A stretch of 64,000 nucleotides of DNA from Nostoc favosum CHAB5714 (GCF_020829495.1 NZ_JAIVFQ010000028.1:17440-81439); one strand, 5' to 3'; counted from the first letter of the stretch, positions 18,787 to 28,834 are shown. Program-made: numbers and translations. The notes: a model not told the origin generated them from the sequence alone.

Positions 18787-18925
18787 ATACGCCGTGTGCA
18801 ACTTTCTCTCAGACCTAACCCCCAACCCCTTCCCTACAAGCGTTGGGGAGCAAGAATCAAAGCCTCTCTCCCTGTGGGGGAGAGGTTTGGAGAGGGGTTC
18901 TAAGGATAAGCTGCACATCGCGTTA
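18787..18925. mobile_element. 139-bp inverted-repeat element, copy 2, inside the operon
   Basis: Ends TACGCCGTGTGCAAC and, complemented, TAACGCGATGTGCAG. It begins 22 bp before the lipoprotein start and ends exactly next to the TAG of the ferredoxin gene (18926-18928). It therefore separates two genes that probably were cotranscribed and may supply a hairpin between them. Confidence 0.75.
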
Positions 18926-19255
18926 CTATTTCATCTGCTTCAGAATTTGGAATGTTTGATCGGCTTTTGCTGTTGATGTACGTTTATGTCCCCAACCGAT
19001 GTTTTCCCGGTAACTACCCAGTAGCCCAACTTCTGCCAATTCTGCCTCGTTGACCGAAGTCGTCACATCGCTTTCTGGTGCAACATAAAGAGCATCAACT
19101 GGACAATACAATTCGCACATATAACAGGTTTGGCAGTCACTCTGTCGAGCAATAGTTGGCGGCGCATCGGGTACTCTGTCAAACACGTTGGTTGGACAAA
19201 TGTTTACGCAGATATTACATTTTATGCACCGCGACTCGCTGACCAACTCAATCAC
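18926..19255 (-). CDS. 2[4Fe-4S] ferredoxin-like protein
   Basis: 109 residues with two classic cluster motifs: C10-x2-C13-x2-C16-x3-C20-P and C41-x2-C44-x2-C47-x3-C51-P. A 50-residue C-terminal tail of unknown role follows. The GTG start overlaps the TGA of the flavoprotein gene by four bases (GTGA), so translation is probably coupled. It likely carries electrons to or from the flavoprotein, as AprB does for AprA. That comparison is inference from layout. Confidence 0.85.
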   Translation of the reverse strand: MIELVSESRCIKCNICVNICPTNVFDRVPDAPPTIARQSDCQTCYMCELYCPVDALYVAPESDVTTSVNEAELAEVGLLGSYRENIGWGHKRTSTAKADQTFQILKQMK

Positions 19256-20871
19256 ACTAATGCTCCTATTTTGGGTTGTGACTTTTCTGTACTATGTAAA
19301 GGCTGAGTTTTCACCCAGACTTGATCTAATCCGCCACTAATCAGGTGATGTTGCTGGTTAGCATCAAGTTCTGGATAATCTAGATGTTTGTGCATACCAC
19401 GAGTTTCTTTACGTTCAATGGCACTGCTGTACATCCACCTCGCTGTGGCTACCATCGCCGCCGCTTCTCGCGCCCGAATTAGCTCTTTATCTGATGTTAC
19501 CTGGCTACTGCGGAGTTCTTGCCAAAGATGATTTAGCCTACCCAAAGACTCGCTTAAGCCTTGTTCTGTACGGAAATAGTTCTTTTCGTAAGGAAATACT
19601 TCAGCTTGGACTGCTTGAATAATTTCATCAGTTGCTAAGGTTTGAGAGCGATCGCTTTGTAATACTACCTCTCCAACACCCAAAACTAGTCGTTGAGTTT
19701 TGTGTTCTCCCAAACTGCGGCTATATTCAGCAGCCGATTTCCCCGACCAATAGCCAGAAGATATTGCCCAAGCTGCATTGTGGCTACCGCCGCCAGTAAA
19801 TCCACCACAAATCAGTTCGCGTGTGGCGGCATCTCCTGCTGCATAAAGTCCCCGCACAGAACTGGCACAACTCTCATCTACAATCCGAATTCCTCCCGTA
19901 CCGCGCACCGTTCCTTCTAGGCGCAGAGTCACAGGGAAACGTTGAGTAAATGGATCAATACCTGCACGGTCAAAGGGTAAAAAGAAGTTGGGTTGCGCTA
20001 AACGCATAGATGCCCGCATCGATTCAGCCGCTTTGTCTATGATGGCGTAAACTGGCTGTTGCAACAATGTCTGGGCAATTACTGAACGTCTATGAGAACT
20101 TGCACCCGGAATCACACTACCATCTTCGTAGGTGAAGGTTGCCCAATTATAGAACAGGGTTTTGGTGACTGAAGAAAAGGCGGGAGAGATGCCATAAGCA
20201 TTAGAAAATTCCATACCCGACATCTCAGCACCAGCTTCTGCCGCCATCAGATAACCATCCCCTGTCAGGACGTTGCATCCTAACGCTTTACTGAGAAACG
20301 CACAGCCACCTGTTGCGATAATTGTGGACTGCGATCGCACTACCCATTTACTACCAGTTTGACGGTTCACACCTGTTGCACCAGCAACAGCACCATCGTC
20401 ATCTACCAGTAATTCTAAGGCGGGGCTGTTGTCTAAAATTTTGACTCCTGCCCGTTGAATTTGCCGCCGCATCAGCCGCATATACTCAGGCCCTTGCAGC
20501 GATCGCCGATAGGGTTTACCTTCATCGTCCGTGGGAAAGGGATAACCCCACTCTGCTAACTGATTGACGTTTACGTAGGTCTGATTCAATACCCGATCCA
20601 TCCAGTTGCGATCGGATAAAAACCCACCCAACGATTCCCGACTTGCTTTTGCTGTTTCTCGTGCTTCTGGGTCAGGTGGCACATACCACACACCATTACC
20701 AGATGCAGCAGCACATCCAGTCGTACCACAATATCCTTTGTCTACCAGGACAACTTTAGCTCCACTTGATGCAGCACTCCAAGCCGCCCAAGTGCCAGCC
20801 GGCCCACCCCCAATTACCAACACATCTGCTTGGAGGTCAAGTTCAAAATCGGTTGTTAACGTTTTCAGCAT
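19252..20871 (-). CDS. FAD-dependent oxidoreductase (fumarate reductase / AprA-like flavoprotein)
   Basis: 539 residues. The N-terminal dinucleotide fold is VLVIGGGPAGTWAAW with GxGxxG at 21-26, and VVLVDKGYCGTTGCAAASGNG fits the FAD-pyrophosphate region. Further family signs are GGCAFLS, GDGYLMAAEAGAEMSGMEF, RGLYAAGDAA, and a helical C-terminal domain (RAREAAAMVATARWMY). The succinate dehydrogenase/fumarate reductase family includes AprA, L-aspartate oxidase and other flavoenzymes; the canonical fumarate-binding set is not evident. It forms a pair with the overlapping ferredoxin gene, next to sulfonate uptake genes. Its substrate may be a sulfur compound (inference). Confidence 0.85.
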   Translation of the reverse strand: MLKTLTTDFELDLQADVLVIGGGPAGTWAAWSAASSGAKVVLVDKGYCGTTGCAAASGNGVWYVPPDPEARETAKASRESLGGFLSDRNWMDRVLNQTYVNVNQLAEWGYPFPTDDEGKPYRRSLQGPEYMRLMRRQIQRAGVKILDNSPALELLVDDDGAVAGATGVNRQTGSKWVVRSQSTIIATGGCAFLSKALGCNVLTGDGYLMAAEAGAEMSGMEFSNAYGISPAFSSVTKTLFYNWATFTYEDGSVIPGASSHRRSVIAQTLLQQPVYAIIDKAAESMRASMRLAQPNFFLPFDRAGIDPFTQRFPVTLRLEGTVRGTGGIRIVDESCASSVRGLYAAGDAATRELICGGFTGGGSHNAAWAISSGYWSGKSAAEYSRSLGEHKTQRLVLGVGEVVLQSDRSQTLATDEIIQAVQAEVFPYEKNYFRTEQGLSESLGRLNHLWQELRSSQVTSDKELIRAREAAAMVATARWMYSSAIERKETRGMHKHLDYPELDANQQHHLISGGLDQVWVKTQPLHSTEKSQPKIGALV

Positions 20872-21477
20872 TTAAAATATCTTCCCCCACCGATAAAGTC
20901 TTAAGCATCAAGTCTTCACCCCATCAATGCTGCACACTATCCGAAATCTGTTTGCTTACCTACTTGATACCTTACTAGTACCGCAAGGCGGAATTCAAAA
21001 TTCAAACAGGTATACAGCATAAGCGTTTCATTGATTTAGAATGGGTGGTTTATTTACGCCGTGCTGTACTAGTAGGCTCATTGCGGCTCCTGAAAGCAGG
21101 TTACTAGCAGATTATTATAGCCTTAAACTACTTTAACCTGATCGAATAACCGTAGTTTATTTATATAACAAAGCTTTTCACAGTTTCTAACAAAAAGCAA
21201 GCACTTTTACAAACAAATTAAAACGTAAAGTTCTGTAAAATAAATTTTCTATCCCTCAAAGGACACTTGCTTTTTATTGTGTTTTGTGCAAACATCCAAA
21301 GTTAGTTCGCAAACCACTAAATTTCGATAGACTTACTGTGGTTTAATGAGTTTCTCTAAACAAGTGCAAGGAGTGCCATTCTTGCTTGATGATTGGATTG
21401 TTAAAAGGCTTGAAACAATAATAGTTTTACTGAGCAACCTATAGCAATCTTTAGATAATCTGCTCCTGAATTCTGCT
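20872..21477. other. Divergent intergenic region with candidate operator
   Basis: No gene. It lies between the divergent FAD-oxidoreductase and porin genes and contains the 34-bp inverted repeat at 21125-21158. The remainder is A+T-rich with no clear promoter that I can assign. Confidence 0.4.
21125..21158. promoter_or_regulatory. Candidate operator AAACTAC-N20-GTAGTTT (site 1)
   Basis: Perfect 7-bp arms at 21125-21131 and 21152-21158. The same arms with the same 20-bp spacing occur at 25734-25767 before ssuD, and 13 of the 20 spacer bases also agree. It lies 254 bp before the FAD-oxidoreductase start and about 545 bp before the porin. Confidence 0.5.
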
Positions 21478-21613
21478 GTATATAGCAGTCCTAAATCATT
21501 TGTGAAAATTATATATCTCTTTCTTCTTTCTTCCCTTTGCGCCCAAAGCCAATACTTTGCGGTTCGTTTTCAAATTTTATATTTTTCACGAATCAAATAG
21601 GACTGCTATATAC
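21478..21613. mobile_element. 136-bp MITE with GTATATAGCAGTCCTA ends
   Basis: Perfect 16-bp inverted ends lie at 21478-21493 and 21598-21613, with weaker pairing for about 20 bp further in. The core holds the CTTTGCGG-type dispersed repeat. It lies upstream of the porin gene. Confidence 0.7.
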
Positions 21614-21702
21614 GGATGTTCGCTCTTCCACAAGTTCTTGTAGCTCATAAAAAAGATTAACCAACGAAATTAAGTTGATATTGTGTGAGGAACAAACAAC
21701 CC

Positions 21703-23418
21703 ATGTCTAAAATTTTGTGGAATTATTTGCTAGTGATTCCAGCCTTGTTCGGTGGACTCATAGTTTTATCTTCAGCAGCAAGTGCATCTGAAGTAGAAAA
21801 GACGACACAGCAAGTAATACCAATTGACAAGAATATTGCTCAAAGAACTCCATCACTCTTGGATAACACAGTAAAAGTGCAAGTTTTAGGTGTTCCTAGC
21901 GATCGCATAGAGCAAGTTACATCTGTATCACAACTATCTGATGTTAATCCTACAGATTGGGCCTTTCAAGCGTTGCAGTCTCTAGTTGAGCGCTATGGCG
22001 TGATTACGGGATATCCAGATGGCACATTTAAAGGTAATCGGGCGCTAACTCGTTATGAATTTGCCGCAGGCTTGAATGCAGCCCTTGATCGCCTCAACGA
22101 ATTGATTGCGACTAGCACTGGAGAGTTGGTACGAAAAGAAGACTTAGCTACTCTGCAAAAACTGCAAGAACAATTTGCATCTGAACTCGCCACACTGCGC
22201 GGACGGGTAGATGCTTTAGAGACGCGTCAAGCTAACATAGAAGCCAATCAGTTTTCTACAACTACCAAACTGATTGGTGATGCAACATTCCTGGTAGCAG
22301 ATACATTTGGCAATGCCTACGGCGGGCAAAGCCAACGCGCCAATAATACTCCTGCTGATGATACAAATGATGGAACTCAAACCTTTTTTGCTTATCGTGC
22401 CAGACTTAACTTTCAAACGAGCTTTACAGGTAGAGATCAACTAACCACTCTTTTAACAGCGGGAAATAACATTCCTAACTTGGCGGCTACTACGGGAACC
22501 CACATGACCCGTTTTACCATTGATGGTGACGGGAGAGCTGATACCTATCTTAGTCAGTTAACATATCGTTTCCCGTTAGGCTCAAAAGCTACTGTATGGG
22601 TAGGGCCTAGAGCGCTTCAACCAGCTGTGTTTACTCCCACCTTAAATGGTGCGGTTGCTGGCCTAAACGGTGCTGTTTCTCGGTTTGCCACATTCAACCA
22701 TACCATTTATCGACCAGGCTTTGATGGTGCGGGTTTAGCTCTTGGGTATAAGTTTAGCGATCAATTGCAATTAAGCTTAGGTTACATAGCAGATAATAAT
22801 CAGGCTCCTAACCCTACCCGTGGACTTTTCAATGGTACTAATTTGGCACTTGCTCAGTTAACCATATCACCCACGCGCCAGTTAGATATTGGTCTAACTT
22901 ACACCCGCAAATACTATATTGATAACACTAGTGGTGATGACCCTAATTTTAACGTCACTGGTGGTACAGGTAGCGTTTTCGCCAGAAATCCTTTTGAACA
23001 AAATTCCACTACAACCGATAACTTCGGATTTCAATTTAACTGGAGAACCAGTCGGAGCTTAATTTTAGGTGGTTGGTTCGGCTATACACGCGCCAATCAA
23101 AATAGAGGTGGTGATAGTGATGCGACGATTATTAATACTGCGCTGACAGTTGCTTTACCAGACTTGTTTAAGAAAGGCAACGTGGGTGGCATTATCGTTG
23201 GGATACCGCCTAAAGTCACGAGTAGTGATTACAGAAATAGCGCTGGGCTGCTTCGAGAAGATCCAAGTACTTCTTTACACCTAGAGGCTTTCTACACCTA
23301 CCGGGTGAATGACAACATCACTGTTACTCCAGATTTTTATGTGATTACCAAACCAGAACATAACGATAACAACGATCCGATTTGGGTAGGTGCGCTCCGC
23401 ACTACTTTTGCTTTCTAG
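21703..23418 (+). CDS. OprB-type porin with SLH domain
   Basis: 571 residues, outer membrane. A signal sequence (LLVIPALFGGLIVLSSAASASE) is followed by an SLH domain at about 90-140 (DWAFQALQSLVERYGVITGYPDG ... TRYEFAAGLNAAL) that ties the protein to cell-wall polymer. A coiled coil follows at about 155-180. The rest is a cyanobacterial OprB beta barrel that ends in an aromatic residue (TTFAF). The ATG at 21703 fits the signal peptide better than the GTG at 21685. A palindromic repeat at 22309-22341 is inserted in frame and encodes NAYGGQSQRAN, probably in a surface loop. Position between sulfonate genes suggests a role in solute entry. Confidence 0.9.
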   Translation: MSKILWNYLLVIPALFGGLIVLSSAASASEVEKTTQQVIPIDKNIAQRTPSLLDNTVKVQVLGVPSDRIEQVTSVSQLSDVNPTDWAFQALQSLVERYGVITGYPDGTFKGNRALTRYEFAAGLNAALDRLNELIATSTGELVRKEDLATLQKLQEQFASELATLRGRVDALETRQANIEANQFSTTTKLIGDATFLVADTFGNAYGGQSQRANNTPADDTNDGTQTFFAYRARLNFQTSFTGRDQLTTLLTAGNNIPNLAATTGTHMTRFTIDGDGRADTYLSQLTYRFPLGSKATVWVGPRALQPAVFTPTLNGAVAGLNGAVSRFATFNHTIYRPGFDGAGLALGYKFSDQLQLSLGYIADNNQAPNPTRGLFNGTNLALAQLTISPTRQLDIGLTYTRKYYIDNTSGDDPNFNVTGGTGSVFARNPFEQNSTTTDNFGFQFNWRTSRSLILGGWFGYTRANQNRGGDSDATIINTALTVALPDLFKKGNVGGIIVGIPPKVTSSDYRNSAGLLREDPSTSLHLEAFYTYRVNDNITVTPDFYVITKPEHNDNNDPIWVGALRTTFAF

Positions 23419-23453
23419 CCCACAGAATTTTTCTTTAGCTATGAATTATTCGG

Positions 23454-24464
23454 TCAATACTTGTCTAGATTTTGAGTAGCATCCTGAAAATTATCTAGTT
23501 TGTCAGAATTGTTCGTTGAGTTGGAATTGTCATAGAAACCACCTACCTCTGCCAAAGTATAGAGGGGCCTGGCTTTAACTTCTTCATAGATGCGCCCTAT
23601 ATATTCGCCTAAGATGCCAACACTGACTAACTGCACAGATCCGAGAAAGAAGATTGCCATCAAAATAATCGTAAACCCAGTTAAAGGCGAATGGGGAACA
23701 AAAAGCCGCCAATACAAGACTAATAAAGCCATCAAGATAGCCGCCGCCGCCGCTACTAACCCTAAGTAGGTTGATAACCGCAGTGGTACTATTGAAAAGG
23801 ACACTAGACCATTGATGGCAAGCGCCAAGGATTTGCTGAAAGTGTATTTAACTTCCCCAGCAAAGCGGGGGTTGCGCTCGAACCGAATTGCTGTTTGCTG
23901 AAAGCCAACCCAAGAACGCAGACCACGAATGTAGCGGGTGCGTTCTGGCATAGAATTGAGAATATCTACGATCTGCCGATCCATTAAACAAAAATCACCA
24001 GTATCAGTAGGAATCTCTACATCTGCAAGCTTCTTGAGGACGCGATAAAAGGAGTAGGCAGTAAAACGCTTAAACCATCCTTCCTTAAGGCGTTGAGTGC
24101 GTTGAGCGTAGACGACTTGATAGCCCTGTCGCCATTTTTCAATCATGTCGGGGATTAGTTCTGGTGGATCTTGTAAGTCAGCATCAAGGATGATGATAAC
24201 TTGACCCCGGACAAAATTCAGACCAGCCGTAACTGCAATCTGGTGACCAAAGTTACGAGCAAAGCTCAGATAGCAAATACGCGGGTCTTTTTGATGGAGT
24301 TCTCGTAGTAGTTGTAGGGAGCGATCGCGGCTACCATCATTGATTAAAATTAATTCGGCAAGACCATCCAGCCGATTCATTACTGCACTCAGTCTGCGGT
24401 ATAGTTCAGGAATAATTTCTTCTTCGTTATAAATTGGAACAATCAATGAATACTTTGGTAGCAT
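23454..24464 (-). CDS. Family 2 glycosyltransferase, polyprenyl-phosphate sugar transferase type
   Basis: 336 residues. The GT-A domain shows [27 protein letters not shown] and [13 protein letters not shown]. Two C-terminal helices follow (about 230-255 and 265-290), the pattern of DPM1/GtrB enzymes that load a sugar onto a polyprenyl phosphate. The [25 protein letters not shown] segment is typical of this group. The gene overlaps no neighbour and runs on the same strand as the TVP38 gene 107 bp upstream. Acceptor and sugar cannot be told. Confidence 0.88.
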   Translation of the reverse strand: MLPKYSLIVPIYNEEEIIPELYRRLSAVMNRLDGLAELILINDGSRDRSLQLLRELHQKDPRICYLSFARNFGHQIAVTAGLNFVRGQVIIILDADLQDPPELIPDMIEKWRQGYQVVYAQRTQRLKEGWFKRFTAYSFYRVLKKLADVEIPTDTGDFCLMDRQIVDILNSMPERTRYIRGLRSWVGFQQTAIRFERNPRFAGEVKYTFSKSLALAINGLVSFSIVPLRLSTYLGLVAAAAAILMALLVLYWRLFVPHSPLTGFTIILMAIFFLGSVQLVSVGILGEYIGRIYEEVKARPLYTLAEVGGFYDNSNSTNNSDKLDNFQDATQNLDKY

Positions 24465-24571
24465 CTAAAAATCTTGTTTAATTTTTGAACAGCCAAGTTG
24501 ACAGACTGCTTGTAATCATCAAGGTTTTGTTCTCAGTATACTTAGCAATAGTCAAGTCAGATTGCTATAGT

Positions 24572-25393
24572 TTATTTATTCTTCGGGTTGATGTCATCTG
24601 AAGGATTTGATTCTTTCAGACTTTCTACAGCTTTTTTGGGAAAACTCCGGCGATGGCGATACCAAGTAGACCCTGCTACCAGGGTTCCAGTTAAGCCCAA
24701 GGCGAGTACTAGCGGCAAGAAATCGCCTGTTTTGACTGCCTTCAGACCAGAACTACCCAGTAGTACAAAAGGTAATACACTAGGAACAGTACCAAGTGTT
24801 GTACCTAGAACATAATCTTTAAAGCTGATCGAAGTCAGTCCAGCAACAAAGTTGACCAAACCATAGGGCATGATTGGTACTAATCGGATGGCAAACATAT
24901 AAAAAAGCCCTCCACGCCGCACCTGGGCATCCATCGCTTGCCAGCGTCCTGCTAGTCGTTTTGCAACTGTTTGCCGTCCAATAGTCCGAGTAAAAATAAA
25001 GGCAATTATTGCCGCAATGACTGCTCCAACACTAGTCCAGAAAGTACCCAGCCAAGGGCCAAAAATTGCACCTCCAGTCAAATTTAGCACTGTTGAGGGC
25101 AAAACTAACATAGTTGCTACAACGTACAAAGCAACATAAATAACAGGTGCCCAGATACCAGAAGATTTTAGCAAAGCTTGAATTTGTGCTGGTTCAATGC
25201 CGCCAAGAAGATATACTGCTATACCAGTCGCAATTATACAACTCAGTGTAAGTACTAAAATACCAGCTTTCAAGTTCCACACTAAAATACTCCTGCTTTT
25301 TTTGTAAAACAACCCATATTTGGCAAATTTCCCGATTAATTCTTGAAAACCTTGGTTTTGGAAAGTAAAGGAAATAATGACTGAGAGAATCAA
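24572..25393 (-). CDS. TVP38/TMEM64 (DedA-like) membrane protein
   Basis: 273 residues with about five hydrophobic segments. The family core is visible: PSTVLNLTGGAIFGPWLGTFWTSVGAVIAA, a conserved arginine helix FTRTIGRQTVAKRLAG, and RLVPIMPYGLVNFVAGLTSISFKDYVLGT. These proteins are linked to lipid scrambling or transport in bacteria and eukaryotes. The start is TTG at 25393 and is not certain. It probably shares a transcript with the glycosyltransferase downstream. Confidence 0.85.
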   Translation of the reverse strand: MILSVIISFTFQNQGFQELIGKFAKYGLFYKKSRSILVWNLKAGILVLTLSCIIATGIAVYLLGGIEPAQIQALLKSSGIWAPVIYVALYVVATMLVLPSTVLNLTGGAIFGPWLGTFWTSVGAVIAAIIAFIFTRTIGRQTVAKRLAGRWQAMDAQVRRGGLFYMFAIRLVPIMPYGLVNFVAGLTSISFKDYVLGTTLGTVPSVLPFVLLGSSGLKAVKTGDFLPLVLALGLTGTLVAGSTWYRHRRSFPKKAVESLKESNPSDDINPKNK

Positions 25394-25518
25394 TGATTAG
25401 AGAGTCTAGCCATCAGTAATCATAACCTTTATCAAAAAAATGGGTATAAGACCCGGTGCTTCACGCAATGCTTTAATAATTGATTTGGATTTATTACAGA
25501 GAATCTGATATTAGGAAT

Positions 25519-25539
25519 CCCCGACCGTTTACGGCGGGG
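25519..25539. other. GC-rich hairpin, IS200/IS605-end-like
   Basis: CCCCG(A)CCGT-TT-ACGGCGGGG folds into a 9-bp stem with one bulge in an A+T-rich gap. Such hairpins form the ends of IS200/IS605 elements in cyanobacteria. No tnpA or tnpB is nearby, so it would be a relic. The rest of 25394-25733 shows nothing else. Confidence 0.35.
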
Positions 25540-25733
25540 AGGATGTCAATTACGGTAAAGCTTGTTCGACAAAATAAGCTTTCGACAAAACTTGTATTCT
25601 TCACGACAGCCATCTTTGCTCCAAAAGTGTAATGATTACCAGAATTATCTGCAAAAAAGTAAATTTTGTCGGCAGTTATTCTTTATGAATCTACACTGGT
25701 TTTTTAATTAATTTCCTGTAAAATGCTGATCAT

Positions 25734-25767
25734 AAACTACGGTAACTTTGTCAAATTAACGTAGTTT
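25734..25767. promoter_or_regulatory. Candidate operator AAACTAC-N20-GTAGTTT (site 2)
   Basis: Arms at 25734-25740 and 25761-25767, extended by one pair (ACG/CGT). It ends 23 bp before the ssuD start codon. Spacing and arms equal site 1 at 21125. Confidence 0.55.
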
Positions 25768-25790
25768 TTATCCCTCATACCCTGACAAAC

Positions 25791-26927
25791 ATGCAAATTC
25801 TCTGGTTTATTCCGACTGGATCTCATGACGGACGCTATTTAGGCACAGATATTGGCTCTCGTGTTGCCACACCTGATTATTTGCAGCAAATTGCCCAAGC
25901 TGTGGATAATTTAGGCTACACGGGCGCATTGTTACCTACAGGGACTTCTTGTGAAGATGCTTGGATAACTGCCGCCGCTTTCATCTCTGTCACTAAGCAG
26001 ATGAAATTTCTTGTAGCAATTCGTCCAGGAATTACTTCCCCAGGTGCTGCTGCCCGGATGGCAGCAACATTTGACCGAATTTCTAAAGGAAGATTGTTAA
26101 TTAATGTGGTGACAGGTGGAGATCCGGTGCAACTTGCTGGGGATGGCTTGCATCTTAGTCATGACGATCGCTATGATTTAACCGATGAATTTCTCATAGT
26201 TTGGCGGGGTATCGTCAGTGGGGAAACAGTTGATTTTAAAGGAAACTACCTGGATATCAAAGGTGGTAAACTCCTATTTCCACCAGTTCAAAAACCCTAT
26301 CCACCTTTGTGGTTTGGTGGTTCATCTGCTGCTGCCAAGCGGGTTGCTGCTAAACATATAGATGTTTACCTAACTTGGGGCGAACCTCCACAACAAGTAG
26401 CCCAAAAGATTGCTGAAGTTCGGCGACTGGCGGCTGAACAAGGTAGAACAGTCCGTTTTGGGATTCGCTTGCATGTAATTGTGCGAGAAACCGAATCTGC
26501 GGCTTGGGATGCTGCCAATGAGCTAATTAAGTATGTGGATGAGAATGCGATCGCAAAAGCTCAAAAAGACTTGGCTAGTTCTGATTCTGAAGGACAGCGG
26601 CGCATGAGTCAACTACATAGTGGTAGTCGAAAAACTTTAGAGATTAGCCCCAACCTCTGGACAGGAATTGGATTGGTGCGAGGTGGTGCTGGTACAGCCC
26701 TAGTTGGAGATCCCGACACCGTTGCCGCTAGGATGCTGGAATATCGCAATTTGGGCATAGAAACTTTCGTGTTTTCTGGATATCCCCATTTAGAAGAAGC
26801 ATATCGCACTGCTGAATTATTATTTCCACGCCTACCTTTGCAGAGTGAACCTGCACCTTTAACGCCACCAGTTAGCGAAATTGTCACTAATGAAAAACTT
26901 GCTAAACAACTAACAAGTGCTTCATGA
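25791..26927 (+). CDS. ssuD: Alkanesulfonate monooxygenase
   Basis: 378 residues, the usual length for SsuD. This FMNH2-dependent luciferase-family enzyme cleaves alkanesulfonates to aldehyde and sulfite. Seen are [13 protein letters not shown] at the N-terminus, [14 protein letters not shown], the [21 protein letters not shown] block, [28 protein letters not shown], and [16 protein letters not shown]. All are strongly typical of SsuD. It leads an ssuD-ssuC-ssuB cluster. The flavin reductase SsuE is not seen in the window. The candidate operator just upstream suggests control by sulfur supply, which is inference. Confidence 0.95.
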   Translation: MQILWFIPTGSHDGRYLGTDIGSRVATPDYLQQIAQAVDNLGYTGALLPTGTSCEDAWITAAAFISVTKQMKFLVAIRPGITSPGAAARMAATFDRISKGRLLINVVTGGDPVQLAGDGLHLSHDDRYDLTDEFLIVWRGIVSGETVDFKGNYLDIKGGKLLFPPVQKPYPPLWFGGSSAAAKRVAAKHIDVYLTWGEPPQQVAQKIAEVRRLAAEQGRTVRFGIRLHVIVRETESAAWDAANELIKYVDENAIAKAQKDLASSDSEGQRRMSQLHSGSRKTLEISPNLWTGIGLVRGGAGTALVGDPDTVAARMLEYRNLGIETFVFSGYPHLEEAYRTAELLFPRLPLQSEPAPLTPPVSEIVTNEKLAKQLTSAS

Positions 26928-27099
26928 CAATGCCAATTTTAGATTTTGGACTTCGACTTCTCTCCGAGACGCACTTGCGTTCGCTCAGTCGAACGATTTG
27001 GGATTAAGCAAAAATACCAAATGTAAAGTCTAAAATCAAAAGCTTGATGCTTCTAAATTCATCTTTGTGAACAATCTAAAATCTAAAATCCACAATTCC

Positions 27100-27927
27100 A
27101 TGACTATTACCTTTAAACACACCAAACGCAACAATAATATATCCTTGAGCGAGGTGTTAGACAACCCGCAAATCGAAAAAATAGTTCCTTGGATTGTACC
27201 TGTTCTAGTACTAGTACTTTGGGAACTTTCTTCCAGAAGTGGTTTACTCTCAACCAGAATTTTACCAGCCCCTAGTGGCGTAATAGCTACAGCGATTAAA
27301 CTAGCCTCCACTGGAGAACTTTTTCAACATATAGGAATTAGTGCTGGGCGGGCGATATCTGGTTTTATAGTTGGTGGCAGTATTGGCTTTGGTTTGGGAT
27401 TACTCAATGGCTTTTCTCGTCTAGCAGAAAAGTTATTTGATAGTTCTCTGCAAATGCTCCGCACTATCCCCAATTTGGCATTAATTCCGCTAGTGATTCT
27501 CTGGTTTGGTATTGGCGATCAAGCTAGATTATTTCTAGTGTCTATGGGTGTATTTTTTCCGATATATCTGAATACATTTCATGGCATCCGCAGTGTTGAC
27601 TCTGGACTGATTGAAATGGGAAAAGTCTATGGGTTAAAAACACCACAACTTCTGTGGCAAATCATTTTTCCAGGAGCTTTGTCTTCGATTCTCGTTGGTG
27701 TCCGTTTTTCCTTGGGGATTATGTGGCTGACACTAATTGTGGCAGAAACGATCGCAGCAGATTCCGGACTGGGTTATATGGCAATGAATGCCCGTGAGTT
27801 TATGCAAACCGATGTTGTAGTCTTGAGTATTGTGATCTATGCATTGCTGGGGAAATTAGCAGATGCTGTTGCCAGAGGATTAGAAACCAAATTCTTGGCT
27901 TGGAACCCTAATTATCAAAAGTCATAA
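27100..27927 (+). CDS. ssuC: Sulfonate ABC transporter permease
   Basis: 275 residues with six predicted membrane segments. The permease loop GKVYGLKTPQLLWQIIFPGALSSILVGVRFSLG carries the EAA-type motif. This is the SsuC/TauC/NrtB group. The frame is open to 27067, but those codons are AAATCTA-type heptamers, so I prefer the ATG at 27100 (MTITFKHTK). It lies 172 bp after ssuD and 136 bp before ssuB, probably one operon. Confidence 0.93.
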   Translation: MTITFKHTKRNNNISLSEVLDNPQIEKIVPWIVPVLVLVLWELSSRSGLLSTRILPAPSGVIATAIKLASTGELFQHIGISAGRAISGFIVGGSIGFGLGLLNGFSRLAEKLFDSSLQMLRTIPNLALIPLVILWFGIGDQARLFLVSMGVFFPIYLNTFHGIRSVDSGLIEMGKVYGLKTPQLLWQIIFPGALSSILVGVRFSLGIMWLTLIVAETIAADSGLGYMAMNAREFMQTDVVVLSIVIYALLGKLADAVARGLETKFLAWNPNYQKS

Positions 27928-28063
27928 ATGTCAAATTCACCAGAGTCAAAATTTTAAAACTATTGATGTCAAATTTTGACTTCTAATTTTGAGTGTGATT
28001 TATAAATTCAACGTCTCATCAAACAATTAAATTCCAATTTTTCTAAAAAAGGAGATTTTGCAA

Positions 28064-28834
28064 GTGAGTTCTAATGTACAAGGTACACAACTAAGTATTT
28101 TAGATTTGACGAAGGCTTTTGGCAAGAAAACTGTTTTAAACTCGTTGAATTTAGAAGTTGAAGCAGGTGAGTTTGTCGCTATTGTTGGACGTAGTGGTTG
28201 TGGTAAAAGTACCTTATTGCGTCTTGTGTCAGGATTAGATAAAGCAACTTCAGGCGGAATACTACTGGATGGAGAACCACTGCGTAGACTCAGCCGTTCT
28301 GTAACGGTAATGTTTCAAGACCCCCGCTTGCTGCCGTGGAAGCGTGTTGTTCAGAATGTGGGGTTGGGCTTGGAAGGTAATTGGCGTGAAAAAGCTTTGT
28401 GGGCACTTGATAAAGTCGGACTCAAAGATCGGGCTGATGAGTGGCCGTATGTCTTATCTGGTGGACAACGGCAACGGGTATCATTGGCAAGAGCATTAGT
28501 CAGTCAGCCCCGTTTGTTGTTGTTAGATGAACCTTTGGGAGCATTAGATGCTCTAACTCGCCAAGAGATGCAGCATTTAATTGAGAATTTATGGCAAGAG
28601 CGGAGATTTACTGCATTTTTGGTTACTCACGATGTGGAAGAGGCTGTGGCTTTGGCAGACCGAGTGATAGTGATTGAACAAGGGCAGATTTCTGTGGATT
28701 TGCCTGTGAGACTTTCACGCCCGCGCGATAGAAGTAGCGAAGTGTTTGTCAATATTAGAGAAACAGTTCTTCAGCAAGTAATGGGTAATGAAGGTAGTCA
28801 GCCAAATAACCAATTATTGCAGTTGAGTAGCTAA
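28064..28834 (+). CDS. ssuB: Sulfonate ABC transporter ATP-binding protein
   Basis: 256 residues. Walker A is GRSGCGKST at 42-50, the Q loop is [13 protein letters not shown], the signature is [15 protein letters not shown], Walker B is LLLLDEP, and the switch is VTHDVEEA. The PRLLPW stretch is characteristic of SsuB/TauB. GGAG at 28051-28054 lies 9 bases before GTG 28064 but only 3 before TTG 28058, so GTG is the start. With SsuC it forms the transporter for which the lipoproteins at 12219 and 17713 are candidate partners. Confidence 0.94.
   Translation: MSSNVQGTQLSILDLTKAFGKKTVLNSLNLEVEAGEFVAIVGRSGCGKSTLLRLVSGLDKATSGGILLDGEPLRRLSRSVTVMFQDPRLLPWKRVVQNVGLGLEGNWREKALWALDKVGLKDRADEWPYVLSGGQRQRVSLARALVSQPRLLLLDEPLGALDALTRQEMQHLIENLWQERRFTAFLVTHDVEEAVALADRVIVIEQGQISVDLPVRLSRPRDRSSEVFVNIRETVLQQVMGNEGSQPNNQLLQLSS

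Noticed and set aside
18766..18918. 51-residue N-terminal extension of the sulfonate-binding protein
   Set aside because: It is a translation of the repeat element at 18787-18925; the lipoprotein signal begins at the ATG at 18765.
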